Shown here in pieces: positions 18,920-26,872 of a stretch of DNA of 64,000 nt (its first letter is position 1; each line of letters opens with the position of its first letter). Source of the DNA: Erysipelotrichaceae bacterium 7770_A6 (lineage in GTDB: Bacteria > Bacillota_I > Bacilli_A > Erysipelotrichales > Erysipelotrichaceae); NCBI GenBank assembly GCA_014610835.1, contig QQXM01000145.1:6165-70164 (forward strand), in the 5' to 3' direction. Made by a program: the position numbers and the translations under genes. The notes below the pieces were generated by a model that saw only the letters and a list, made by a program, of their open reading frames with translations, did no database searches and had not been told where the DNA came from.

Positions 18920-19599
18920 TATTGAGAAGCTGGGACAAATTACCTGAATATATGAGAAATGATAAGGTGAAACCTTATTATGAATTATTAAAGAAAAGAA
19001 CAGGTTCTTTAATAATGAAGAGAATATTTGATATTGTGATGTCCTTGCTTCTTTTAATGATTCTTTCTCCTGTATTTTTAGTTGTTTCTATCTGGATCAA
19101 GCTGGATTCAAAAGGGCCTGTCTTTTTTAGACAGGTACGTGTGACTACGTATGGAAAACAGTTTCGCATTTTTAAATTTAGAACGATGTGTGAGAATGCG
19201 GAAAAGAAGGGATCATTAGTGACTGTTGGAAATGATTCTAGAATCACAAAAGTTGGAGAAAAAATCAGACATTGTCGTTTAGATGAAATTCCTCAATTGT
19301 TAAATGTTTTAGCTGGTGATATGACATTTGTTGGTACTAGACCGGAAGTTGTGAAGTATGTAAATGCATATAGTGATGAAATGTATGCAACACTTCTATT
19401 ACCGGCAGGAATTACTTCCGTTGCATCCATTCAGTACAAGGATGAAGATGAAATCTTATCAAAAGCAAAAGATCCTGATGATGCGTATATTCATGAAGTA
19501 CTTCCGGACAAGATGAAATATAATCTTGCATCGATTGAGAATTTCAGCTTCTTAAATGAAATTAAAACAATGGTAAATACATTGAAAGCAGTGATATGA
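18916..19599 (+). CDS. Initiating phosphoglycosyl transferase (PglC/WbaP-type bacterial sugar transferase)
   Basis: This enzyme transfers a phospho-sugar from a UDP-sugar to undecaprenyl phosphate, starting each repeat unit. It has 227 residues. An N-terminal 35-residue extension (ILRSWDKLPEYM) precedes KRIFDIVMSLLLLMI, the re-entrant membrane helix. The catalytic core KGPVFFRQVR, FRIFKFRTM, RHCRLDEIPQL and FVGTRPE follows. The short monotopic form, without the large N-terminal membrane domain, is as in PglC. The ATG overlaps the aminotransferase stop, linking the two functions. Confidence 0.93.
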   Translation: MILRSWDKLPEYMRNDKVKPYYELLKKRTGSLIMKRIFDIVMSLLLLMILSPVFLVVSIWIKLDSKGPVFFRQVRVTTYGKQFRIFKFRTMCENAEKKGSLVTVGNDSRITKVGEKIRHCRLDEIPQLLNVLAGDMTFVGTRPEVVKYVNAYSDEMYATLLLPAGITSVASIQYKDEDEILSKAKDPDDAYIHEVLPDKMKYNLASIENFSFLNEIKTMVNTLKAVI

Positions 19600-20726
19600 A
19601 AAAAGCATTGATATTTGACACATACGATGACTATAACATTCGTATTCAATACATAAAATCTGCATTAGAAAGAAATGGGTATGAAACCATGATTTATTTT
19701 GCGGATTTTGATCATGTTAAAAAACAATACTATACAAAAAAAAGAGAAGATGTACATTACATTCATGTCAGTGATTATCAAAAGAATCTTTCTTATGCAA
19801 GAATTGCTTCTCATATGAAATTTGCGAAAGCATGCGTGGAAATAGCTGAAAAACATACAGATGTATCACTGATTTATGTCATGGTTCCACCAAATAGTAT
19901 GGTGAAGCAATTTGCTTTGTATAAAAGAAAGCATGAAAATGTTAAAATCTGGTTTGATGTGTTAGATATGTGGCCGGAAAGCTTGCCCGTATCTGATAAA
20001 ATCAAAAAGCTTGGAGCTTGTATTTTCAATCAGTGGGCTAAACTTAGAAATCGATATTTAAATGATTGTGATCTTGTTTCTTTTGAATGTAATCTATTTA
20101 GAGACACATTAAAACAATTTGTTGATGCAAAGAAACAGACAACAATTTATTTATCACAGGATAATCATATGATTGATTCATATGACAGCTTCAATGAGCA
20201 GATCAATTTCTTATATTGTGGTTCTATTAATCACATTATTGATATTGATAAAATAGTATCAATTTTAAAAGATATAATGCGTCTGAAAAAGGTTCACTTG
20301 GATATTATTGGTGATGGAGAAAATAAAGATGCATTTCTTCAACAGTTAGATATTCATCACATCCCATATACATATCATGGTCTGGTTTATGATGAAGAAA
20401 AGAAAAGAAACATTTATAGACACTGTCATTTTGGATTCAATATCATGAAAGATAGTGTTTATGTTGGTTTAACAATGAAATCATTGGATTATCTGTCTTA
20501 TGGATTGCCTATGATTAATAATATCAAAGGAGATTCTTTATCACTTGTTGAAAGTGAAAAAATTGGATTGAATGTAAATGATGCATTGATTCAAAATATT
20601 ACTTCTTTATCTGAAGAAGAATACTTTGTGATGAAAGAAAATGTAAAAAAGACATTTCTTGCATATTTTGATAGACATTGCATTGATCAACAATTAGATC
20701 AGAACATAAAAGAACTGGAGGACTAA
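19596..20726 (+). CDS. GT4-like glycosyltransferase
   Basis: This 376-residue protein has the two-Rossmann (GT-B) layout: an N-terminal acceptor half and a C-terminal donor half with FLYCGSINHIIDIDKIV near 205, HLDIIGDGENK near 233 and YHGLVYDEEKK near 260. In place of the usual ExFGxxxxE it has FNIMKDSVYVGLTMKSLDYL near 287, a diverged version. It overlaps the preceding gene by 4 nt. It probably adds a sugar to the lipid-linked intermediate; donor and linkage are unknown. Confidence 0.82.
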   Translation: MKKALIFDTYDDYNIRIQYIKSALERNGYETMIYFADFDHVKKQYYTKKREDVHYIHVSDYQKNLSYARIASHMKFAKACVEIAEKHTDVSLIYVMVPPNSMVKQFALYKRKHENVKIWFDVLDMWPESLPVSDKIKKLGACIFNQWAKLRNRYLNDCDLVSFECNLFRDTLKQFVDAKKQTTIYLSQDNHMIDSYDSFNEQINFLYCGSINHIIDIDKIVSILKDIMRLKKVHLDIIGDGENKDAFLQQLDIHHIPYTYHGLVYDEEKKRNIYRHCHFGFNIMKDSVYVGLTMKSLDYLSYGLPMINNIKGDSLSLVESEKIGLNVNDALIQNITSLSEEEYFVMKENVKKTFLAYFDRHCIDQQLDQNIKELED

Positions 20727-20729
20727 GAT

Positions 20730-21650
20730 ATGAATATATCTGTAGCGATGGCTGTATATAATGGGGGGAAATATTTAAGGGAACAACTGGATTCTATTTT
20801 GAAACAGTTAGATGAAATGGATGAGTTGATTATTTCTTACAATGATTCTACTGATGATACACTAAAAATTCTTGAAGAGTATGTGTATAAGTATGAAATC
20901 ATCAAAGTTTATCATTGGGAAGAAAAAGGTGTTATCTCAAACTTTGAAAATGCTATTACACATTGTACAAATGCTTATATTTTCTTATCTGATCAAGATG
21001 ATGTCTGGGCTGATGATAAAGTGAAAAAGGTGATGGATGCTTTCAATTCAGATAAAACAATTTTAACTGTAATGCATAATTGTGAATATGTGGATGATAA
21101 CCTGAATCCTTTAGGAAAAGACTTGTTTTCTGATCGAAATGTAAAACTTGGATTCTTAAAGAATCTGTTTATCAATGGATATCAAGGAAGCTGTATGGCA
21201 TTTAAGAAGGATCTGGTTCCATTTATTACACCAATGCCTAAAACAGTGGCAATGCATGATCAATGGATTGGTATTTTAGCTGAAAGAGCAGGTCATATTA
21301 AGTTTTTGACAGAACCATTAATGAAATATAGAAAACATACAGGTTCTCATTCAACAGAACATGTTCCATTTGGCAAGAAAATGAAATGGATTGGTAAAAT
21401 GGCATTCCATGTTGGAGAAACATTAAATGAGAAAAAAATGTTGAAATGGTATCTGCAGAGCATCTATGCACCTGAAAAGAAAGCGGATTTCGACTTTGAT
21501 GATTATGGATATTCAGAACACGAACTGGAAGAAAGAACAAAGGAAAAACCATCAAATACTAACAATACATCAGAACTTGAAAATAATAATGGTGAAACGA
21601 TGATGTATATGGTTAATAAACTGAATCAAAATAAAGAAGAAGAGAAATAA
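20730..21650 (+). CDS. GT2 family glycosyltransferase (rhamnosyltransferase-like)
   Basis: This 306-residue inverting GT-A enzyme has SVAMAVYNGGKYLREQLDSI at the N terminus and ELIISYNDSTDDT near 33. The DxD-equivalent FLSDQDDVW near 85 resembles WbbL/RgpF-like rhamnosyltransferases, and HDQWIG near 173 is the acceptor/base region. Rhamnose as donor fits the rmlABDC operon upstream (inference). Residues after about 250 form an acidic, Asn/Glu-rich tail that looks disordered and is not typical of the family. Confidence 0.85.
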   Translation: MNISVAMAVYNGGKYLREQLDSILKQLDEMDELIISYNDSTDDTLKILEEYVYKYEIIKVYHWEEKGVISNFENAITHCTNAYIFLSDQDDVWADDKVKKVMDAFNSDKTILTVMHNCEYVDDNLNPLGKDLFSDRNVKLGFLKNLFINGYQGSCMAFKKDLVPFITPMPKTVAMHDQWIGILAERAGHIKFLTEPLMKYRKHTGSHSTEHVPFGKKMKWIGKMAFHVGETLNEKKMLKWYLQSIYAPEKKADFDFDDYGYSEHELEERTKEKPSNTNNTSELENNNGETMMYMVNKLNQNKEEEK

Positions 21651-21671
21651 GCAAGCCAGGAGGAGTTTTGT

Positions 21672-22604
21672 ATGAAAATATTGAGCGTTATCGTTCCATG
21701 TTTTAATGAAGAGCAGGCTCTTCCTTTTTTCTATGAGGAGATAAAGAAAATATCTGTAAAGATGAAAGATGTTTCTTTTGAATATCTTTTCATTGATGAT
21801 GGATCCAACGACAATACATTATCTTTAATAAAAAAATATTCTGAAATGGATGAAAGAATTAAATATATATCTTTTTCAAGAAATTTTGGTAAAGAAGCAG
21901 CAATTTATGCTGGCTTAAAGCGTTGTAAAGGTGATTTTGTTGTCATTATGGATGCAGATTTACAGGATCCGCCTTCTCTTTTACCAGAAATGTATGAAGC
22001 AATCGTACATGAAGGTTATGACAGTGTAGCGACGCGTAGAGTGAATCGAAAAGGTGAACCGTTGATTCGTTCTTTCTTTGCGAAATTGTTTTATAAGATC
22101 ATGAATCATATTTCAGATTCTAAGATTGTAGATGGTGCTAGAGATTATCGCATGATGACGCGTCAGATGGTTGATGCCATTCTTTCTATGTGTGAATATA
22201 ATCGTTTCTCAAAAGGTGTTTTTGGATGGATTGGGTTTCGTACAAAATGGATTGCCTATGAGAATGTGGAAAGAGTTGCGGGAAATACAAAATGGTCATT
22301 CTGGGAGTTGTTTAAGTATTCTATTGAAGGAATGACTGCGTTTAGTGTTAAGCCTTTACAGATTGCATCAATCTTTGGCGTGTTATTTTCATTGATTGCA
22401 CTATTAATGATTATTGTGATTGTAGTTCGAACTTTGATTTTTGGTGATCCTACAAGTGGGTGGCCTTCATTAGTGTGTATTATTATGTTGATTGGTGGAA
22501 TTCAGTTATTGTGTATTGGAATATTGGGACAATATCTTTCTAAAACGTACTTAGAAACAAAGAAAAGACCAATCTATATTGAAAGAGAAAGTAATGTGAA
22601 ATAG
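21672..22604 (+). CDS. Polyprenyl-phosphate GT2 glycosyltransferase (GtrB/ArnC-like)
   Basis: This 310-residue protein has a cytoplasmic GT-A domain (SVIVPCFNEEQALP at 5-18, FIDDGSNDNT near 39, MDADLQDPP near 95, RRVNRKGEP near 123) and two C-terminal membrane helices (about 230-255 and 265-290). Family members make polyprenyl-phosphate-linked Glc or another sugar for side-chain addition on the outside. AGGAGG lies 9 nt before the ATG. It is the last glycosyltransferase of the locus. A partner flippase/GtrC-type transferase is not visible. Confidence 0.9.
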   Translation: MKILSVIVPCFNEEQALPFFYEEIKKISVKMKDVSFEYLFIDDGSNDNTLSLIKKYSEMDERIKYISFSRNFGKEAAIYAGLKRCKGDFVVIMDADLQDPPSLLPEMYEAIVHEGYDSVATRRVNRKGEPLIRSFFAKLFYKIMNHISDSKIVDGARDYRMMTRQMVDAILSMCEYNRFSKGVFGWIGFRTKWIAYENVERVAGNTKWSFWELFKYSIEGMTAFSVKPLQIASIFGVLFSLIALLMIIVIVVRTLIFGDPTSGWPSLVCIIMLIGGIQLLCIGILGQYLSKTYLETKKRPIYIERESNVK

Positions 22605-22648
22605 GTTATGGTTTGTTTAGGGAGTTATTATGATTTCCTTAAGCTTCC

Positions 22649-22677
22649 TTGAATCATAGCTGGATTACATTTAAAAT
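22649..22677 (+). promoter_or_regulatory. Promoter of the sortase-LCP unit (leaderless)
   Basis: TTGAAT (22649-22654), a 17-nt spacer and TAAAAT (22672-22677). The predicted start at about 22684 coincides with the ATG at 22685; no ribosome binding site is present. Confidence 0.6.
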
Positions 22678-22684
22678 AATGTCT

Positions 22685-23470
22685 ATGGCAAAGAAAAAAA
22701 GAAAATTAACAAAATTTGGAAGAATATTATCAGATATTGTAATAGTAGTTTGTTTAATGATTGCTGGTTTTTCAGGATGGAATCTTTATAAAGAGTTACA
22801 TGAATATCAAGAAAGCAAAGAAACGTATGAAAAACTGACACCATCAGTTGTGATTGAAAAGCCAAGTACAGATGAGAGCGGCAATACAGTTACTGCACCG
22901 GAATTTGACTGGGGAAAATTGAAAGAAATCAATGGTGATTTTGTTGGATGGATCAGACTGGATGACAGTACAGTTGATTATCCATTTGTACAAGGTACAG
23001 ACAATGAATATTATTTAAGACATTTATTTGATGGAACATATAATAATTCAGGCTGTGTGTTCATGGATGTGAATAACAATAGAGATTTCAGTGATAAGAA
23101 TACAATTCTATATGCGCATAATATGAAGAATGGGACAATGTTTGCTTCTATTGAGAAGTACAAAGATGCTTCGTATTATGATGGCCATAAAGTGATTCAT
23201 ATCTATACAGAAGCAGCGACGTATGATGTTTACCCAGTCGCTGGTATTGTGACAGATGGACAAGATGATTATGTTCGTACGTCTTTTAGCGATGATAATG
23301 ATTTTATGTCTTATGTTAATCGCTTTGTAAGCTCGTCTACATTTACATCTGAACAGTCTATTGAAGCATCGGATCGTATGATTATGTTAAGCACATGTAA
23401 TTATGATAGAAGTGATGGTAGATATGTTCTGATTGGAAAACTAGTTCAAGAGGATAATAATGCACAATAA
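22685..23470 (+). CDS. Class B sortase
   Basis: This 261-residue membrane-anchored cysteine transpeptidase has a basic N terminus, one membrane helix (about 17-38) and a sortase barrel. SrtB features are VDYPFVQGTDNEYYL, GCVFMDVNNN, the catalytic His in LYAHNMKNGTMF near 143, the Cys in TLSTCNYD near 238 and the Arg in SDGRYVLIGKL. It would attach sorted proteins to peptidoglycan. The start at 22685 (MAKKKRKL) is preferred because transcription is predicted to begin there; ATG 22679 is the alternative. It overlaps the LCP gene by 11 nt. No sorting-signal substrate is seen nearby. Confidence 0.9.
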   Translation: MAKKKRKLTKFGRILSDIVIVVCLMIAGFSGWNLYKELHEYQESKETYEKLTPSVVIEKPSTDESGNTVTAPEFDWGKLKEINGDFVGWIRLDDSTVDYPFVQGTDNEYYLRHLFDGTYNNSGCVFMDVNNNRDFSDKNTILYAHNMKNGTMFASIEKYKDASYYDGHKVIHIYTEAATYDVYPVAGIVTDGQDDYVRTSFSDDNDFMSYVNRFVSSSTFTSEQSIEASDRMIMLSTCNYDRSDGRYVLIGKLVQEDNNAQ

Positions 23471-25262
23471 GCATAGAAACGAAGAATACATTGAAGATGT
23501 TCAAATGATTCAGCCAGTAAAAAGAAAAAAGAAAAAGAAGAAAAAAAGAAAGAGAAGACTATCTTCTCAATTTTACTGGATGCTGCTTGTAATATCTGCC
23601 ATTGCGACGTTTTTAGTTCTTTTTAATGCGCCTATGTTTCCAAAGAAATGGTCATTTTTAGTACTGTTTTTATTGGCGGGTATATTACTTTTAACAGGTA
23701 TTTTTACAGCTGTTTTTTCTCCGAGAAATAGAATTCAGAAGTTTATTAACTGTACGCTTGCATTATGTTTAGGTTTTGTATCTGTATTAACACCTTACTA
23801 TATAAATAAAATTACTGAATTATTTGAAAGTGCATTAGGAGATAAAGTAAGAATTAATCTATATGTTTTAACGGATGAATATAAATCACAATATCCTGAC
23901 ACTTTTAGAAATGTGATTACACTGCCAGAAATGGATAGTAATGGAAATTTTAAAAATGTTGATATGCAGGATTATGCAGATGCGGTATATGGTACAACAA
24001 TTGAAACAGATACAACGAATCAACAATACGCACTCAAACAGTTAAAACAGTTGTGTGGAAAACAAGTGCAGACAATTGATAAAAATGCGTTATCTGATGC
24101 AGTTCAGGCTTTTTATAACAATCATACAGACATTTTGATTATGTCAGAAGCTTTAGCGGGAACCATTTCAGATATGCAAGGATTTGAGAATTTTGAAACA
24201 GACACGAAGATTCTATATTCATTTGATCGTCCAATTGATGCATCTGCTTCTGATACAGTTGCGGTAGATATGACAAGAAAACCATTTACAATCTTCTTTG
24301 GAGGAAATGATACAACAGGTGCATTGTCTTTAGAGGGAAGAACAGATGTGAATATGACGGTTACCGTAAATCCAAATACACATCAAATTCTGATTTCTAA
24401 TCTGCCAAGAGATTCCTGGATAAAGAATCCATATTACAACGATAAGAGAGATAAATTAACACATCTTGGATTAGCAGGTATTGATAATACATTAAAGGGA
24501 TTGGGTAATATTTATGGTATTGAAATTCCAAACTATATGATTGTGAATTTCGATACATTTATGGTTATTATTCAAGCATTGAAAGGTGTAACGATTGATA
24601 ATCCATATGCGTTTACTGCAATCGATGGTCAATACTTCCCGGAAGGTACAATTGGCTTGGATGGCGCTGGTGCTTTGATGTATGTTCGAGAAAGACAAAA
24701 TTTACCTGATGGTGATTTTGGTAGAAATATGCATCAGCAGATTGTTATGCGTGCAATCATTGAAAAGATATGTTCGCCAGATATCATGATGCAGATTAAT
24801 TCCATTATTGATGGCATGAATGGAATGTTCTTAACAAATATATCGATGAATTCTATCTGGGCTTTAGTGAATAAACAATTAGATGAAGGAATTGAATGGA
24901 ATATTGTGAATTATCATGTTGGTGGGGAAACAGGTATGGAAATCTGTGCATCTGCAACAGGTCAATATTTATCTGTTGTGTATCCATATGATAATCAGAT
25001 TGAATTTGTAAGAAATGAAATTCAAAAAGTCATGGATGGCGAAACAATTACACAGGAAGAATTGCCAGAAGGTAAAATTACGACAGATTATTCGGCAGAT
25101 CATATCTCACTGAATTCACAAAAAAATCAAACATACCAATACGAAAAAGATTCTAATGATTATGAAGAACCATCGTATGATCAAAATTATAGTGAAGATG
25201 ATGAAAATCAGGACTATAATAGTACGGATGAAAATAGATACAATGAAGATGTAGAAGAATAG
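23460..25262 (+). CDS. LytR-CpsA-Psr (LCP) family glycopolymer ligase
   Basis: LCP enzymes transfer undecaprenyl-linked teichoic acid or capsule to peptidoglycan. The 600-residue protein has a very basic cytoplasmic N terminus (KRKKKKKKKRKRR), three membrane helices (about 38-60, 63-85 and 92-112) and an accessory extracellular domain. The LCP core is at about 285-450, with RTDVNMTVTVNP, SNLPRDSWI, MIVNFDTF and the catalytic-site Arg region YVRERQNLPDGDFGRNMHQQ. A Tyr/Asp/Glu-rich disordered tail follows. It overlaps the sortase gene, with AGAGG upstream of its ATG. It is the likely final attachment enzyme of this locus. Confidence 0.93.
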   Translation: MHNKHRNEEYIEDVQMIQPVKRKKKKKKKRKRRLSSQFYWMLLVISAIATFLVLFNAPMFPKKWSFLVLFLLAGILLLTGIFTAVFSPRNRIQKFINCTLALCLGFVSVLTPYYINKITELFESALGDKVRINLYVLTDEYKSQYPDTFRNVITLPEMDSNGNFKNVDMQDYADAVYGTTIETDTTNQQYALKQLKQLCGKQVQTIDKNALSDAVQAFYNNHTDILIMSEALAGTISDMQGFENFETDTKILYSFDRPIDASASDTVAVDMTRKPFTIFFGGNDTTGALSLEGRTDVNMTVTVNPNTHQILISNLPRDSWIKNPYYNDKRDKLTHLGLAGIDNTLKGLGNIYGIEIPNYMIVNFDTFMVIIQALKGVTIDNPYAFTAIDGQYFPEGTIGLDGAGALMYVRERQNLPDGDFGRNMHQQIVMRAIIEKICSPDIMMQINSIIDGMNGMFLTNISMNSIWALVNKQLDEGIEWNIVNYHVGGETGMEICASATGQYLSVVYPYDNQIEFVRNEIQKVMDGETITQEELPEGKITTDYSADHISLNSQKNQTYQYEKDSNDYEEPSYDQNYSEDDENQDYNSTDENRYNEDVEE

Positions 25263-25277
25263 AAAGAAGGAAAATGT

Positions 25278-25949
25278 ATGTACACAATAAATGATTTATA
25301 CGATTTAAATCACACACAGGGAAAAGAATACTTATCTAAGTTTACATATCCATGGGAAGCATTAAAAGGAATCAAAGATATGATTGTTGAAATTGGTTCT
25401 CAATTACCAAAGGATGAATATGACGAAGTGAAAGAACATGTATGGGTTCATAAAACGGCACATGTATTTGCATCTGCATATTTAGGTGCACCTTGTATTA
25501 TTGGTGCAAATACTGAAGTTAGACATTGTGCATTTATTCGTGGTTCTGCTTTGGTTGGAGAAGATTGTGTTGTTGGTAACAGCTGTGAATTGAAGAATGT
25601 TATTTTATTTGATCATGTGCAGACACCACATTATAACTATGTTGGTGATTCCATTCTTGGCTATTATGCACATACTGGTGCTGGTGCGATTACTTCTAAT
25701 GTTAAGAGTGATAAGAATCTGGTTGTTGTACATGATCGTATCCATCATGAAGAAATAGAAACAGGCTTAAAGAAGTTTGGAGCTATGTTAGGGGATCATG
25801 TTGAAGTTGGATGCAATAGTGTATTGAATCCTGGTACAGTGATTGGTAGAAATAGCAGAGTTTATCCTACAAGCTGTGTAAGAGGTGTTGTTCCTGAAAA
25901 TAGCATCTGGAAGAATGATGGAACAATTAAAATGCAAGAAAATGTGTGA
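25278..25949 (+). CDS. Left-handed beta-helix (hexapeptide-repeat) protein, GlmU C-domain-like
   Basis: This 223-residue protein is dominated by hexapeptide repeats from about residue 55 onward (VWVHKTAHVFASAYLGAP, CIIGANTEVRHCAFIRGSAL, VVGNSCELKNV, GAGAITSNVKSD). The N-terminal 50 residues are helical. It resembles the acetyltransferase half of GlmU or a nucleotidyltransferase-associated beta helix, but no pyrophosphorylase domain is present. AGAAGGAAA precedes the ATG. Acyltransferase activity on a sugar is possible; the substrate is not evident. A terminator follows, so this is the last gene of the envelope locus. Confidence 0.72.
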   Translation: MYTINDLYDLNHTQGKEYLSKFTYPWEALKGIKDMIVEIGSQLPKDEYDEVKEHVWVHKTAHVFASAYLGAPCIIGANTEVRHCAFIRGSALVGEDCVVGNSCELKNVILFDHVQTPHYNYVGDSILGYYAHTGAGAITSNVKSDKNLVVVHDRIHHEEIETGLKKFGAMLGDHVEVGCNSVLNPGTVIGRNSRVYPTSCVRGVVPENSIWKNDGTIKMQENV

Positions 25950-25956
25950 TGAATGG

Positions 25957-25981
25957 GAGTATACTGAGGTATACTCTTTTT
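25957..25981 (+). terminator. Terminator closing the envelope locus
   Basis: A perfect 8-bp stem GAGTATAC / GTATACTC with loop TGAG, followed by five T. Confidence 0.85.
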
Positions 25982-26003
25982 ATGAGTTTAGGGGAATGAA
26001 TGT

Positions 26004-26048
26004 ATGTTGTTTACAAGTGAAGCAATTGAAAAGGATAATGCACGATGA
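26004..26048 (+). CDS. Possible 14-residue leader peptide coupled to the pentapeptide gene
   Basis: A small ORF encoding MLFTSEAIEKDNAR has a good ribosome binding site (TAGGGGAA, about 8 nt upstream). Its stop codon TGA overlaps the next ATG (ATGA). This arrangement suggests translational coupling, or a degraded N-terminal remnant of another gene. It has no recognisable family. Confidence 0.3.
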   Translation: MLFTSEAIEKDNAR

Positions 26049-26661
26049 AAAAACCAGTACTACCGAAATTTTCACAAGAATGTGTTCTATGTAACTGTAA
26101 TGAAATCAATGACCGTATGGATAATGCATGTTTTAGTGAAGACAGTATTACAGATGATCTGTATCAGCAGGAATTTTTTGAGTGTGAATTTAAGAATGTA
26201 TCTATTCATACAAAAATGATTTCCTGTTTATTTGCGGATGTGATTTTTGATCATTGTGATCTGTCCAATGCATGCTTCAGTGAATCTGTTTTTCGAAGAT
26301 GTATCTTTCGCAATTGCAGGATGACAGGAATTGATTTTTCAGATTGTTCTTTTACAGATGTAACGATGCATGATTCCCTTGCTTTATTGGCAAATCTGAA
26401 TCAGACAACATGGAAAATGCAGAATGGAAACAAATGTGTTTTCAGGAAACTTCCTTCTATAATGTAAAGCTTAAAGATATCAACGTCAAAGATTGTGATT
26501 TTACATCCAGTGAATTTAACCAGACAAAACTATCAGGTATTGATGTATCTTCAAGTAATATTGAATCTATCGCTACACAGCCAGAAAATTTAAAAGGGAT
26601 GATTGTCAATCGTGAACAGGCAGTTGCTTTAGCACAACTGTTAGGAATTATTGTTAAGTAA
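26045..26661 (+). pseudogene. Pentapeptide-repeat protein gene broken by a -1 frameshift
   Basis: Two overlapping frames together encode one pentapeptide-repeat protein of about 205 residues. The first frame (26045-26467) covers residues 1-121 plus nonsense. The second frame, in register from about 26407 to 26661, continues the repeats (CFQETSFYNVKLKDINVKD) and ends with the typical tail NLKGMIVNREQAVALAQLLG. One missing A in the run in TGGAAAATGC (about 26408-26413) would rejoin TTWK to NAEWKQ. Such beta-helix proteins can mimic DNA or bind gyrase; no specific role can be assigned. The shift may be a real mutation, phase variation or a sequencing error. Confidence 0.75.
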
Positions 26662-26662
26662 C

Positions 26663-26684
26663 TACTTTCACAATACTTTCACAA
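26663..26684. repeat. Tandem 11-bp direct repeat (TACTTTCACAA x2)
   Basis: Two exact adjacent copies of TACTTTCACAA lie just after the pentapeptide gene. An 8-bp inverted repeat follows (ATTACACA 26685-26692 with TGTGTAAT 26711-26718). The 11-bp period, with TTCACA half-sites, resembles binding sites of OmpR/PhoB-type regulators; function is not shown. Confidence 0.4.
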
Positions 26685-26760
26685 ATTACACATATATTTC
26701 TCACAACTACTGTGTAATATATAATTGTTTTCAAGAAGAATAATTTCTTTCCCTCCCAGA

Positions 26761-26787
26761 AGATCTGTTTCAACAGGTCTTTTTTTT
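26761..26787 (+). terminator. Terminator upstream of the MntP-like gene
   Basis: Stem AGATCTGTT / AACAGGTCT (one G:T pair) with a tight loop, followed by seven T. Confidence 0.65.
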
Positions 26788-26872
26788 ACGAATGAACAAA
26801 AGTATAGGATTGTATATCACAATTGTTTGAATCTTTATGTAAAATATGAATGCTGAAGAAAAGGAGAGAAAC

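Noticed and set aside
26662-26872. Manganese (yybP-ykoY) riboswitch upstream of the MntP-like gene
   Set aside because: The conserved yybP-ykoY core bases were not found; a terminator lies in the interval instead.
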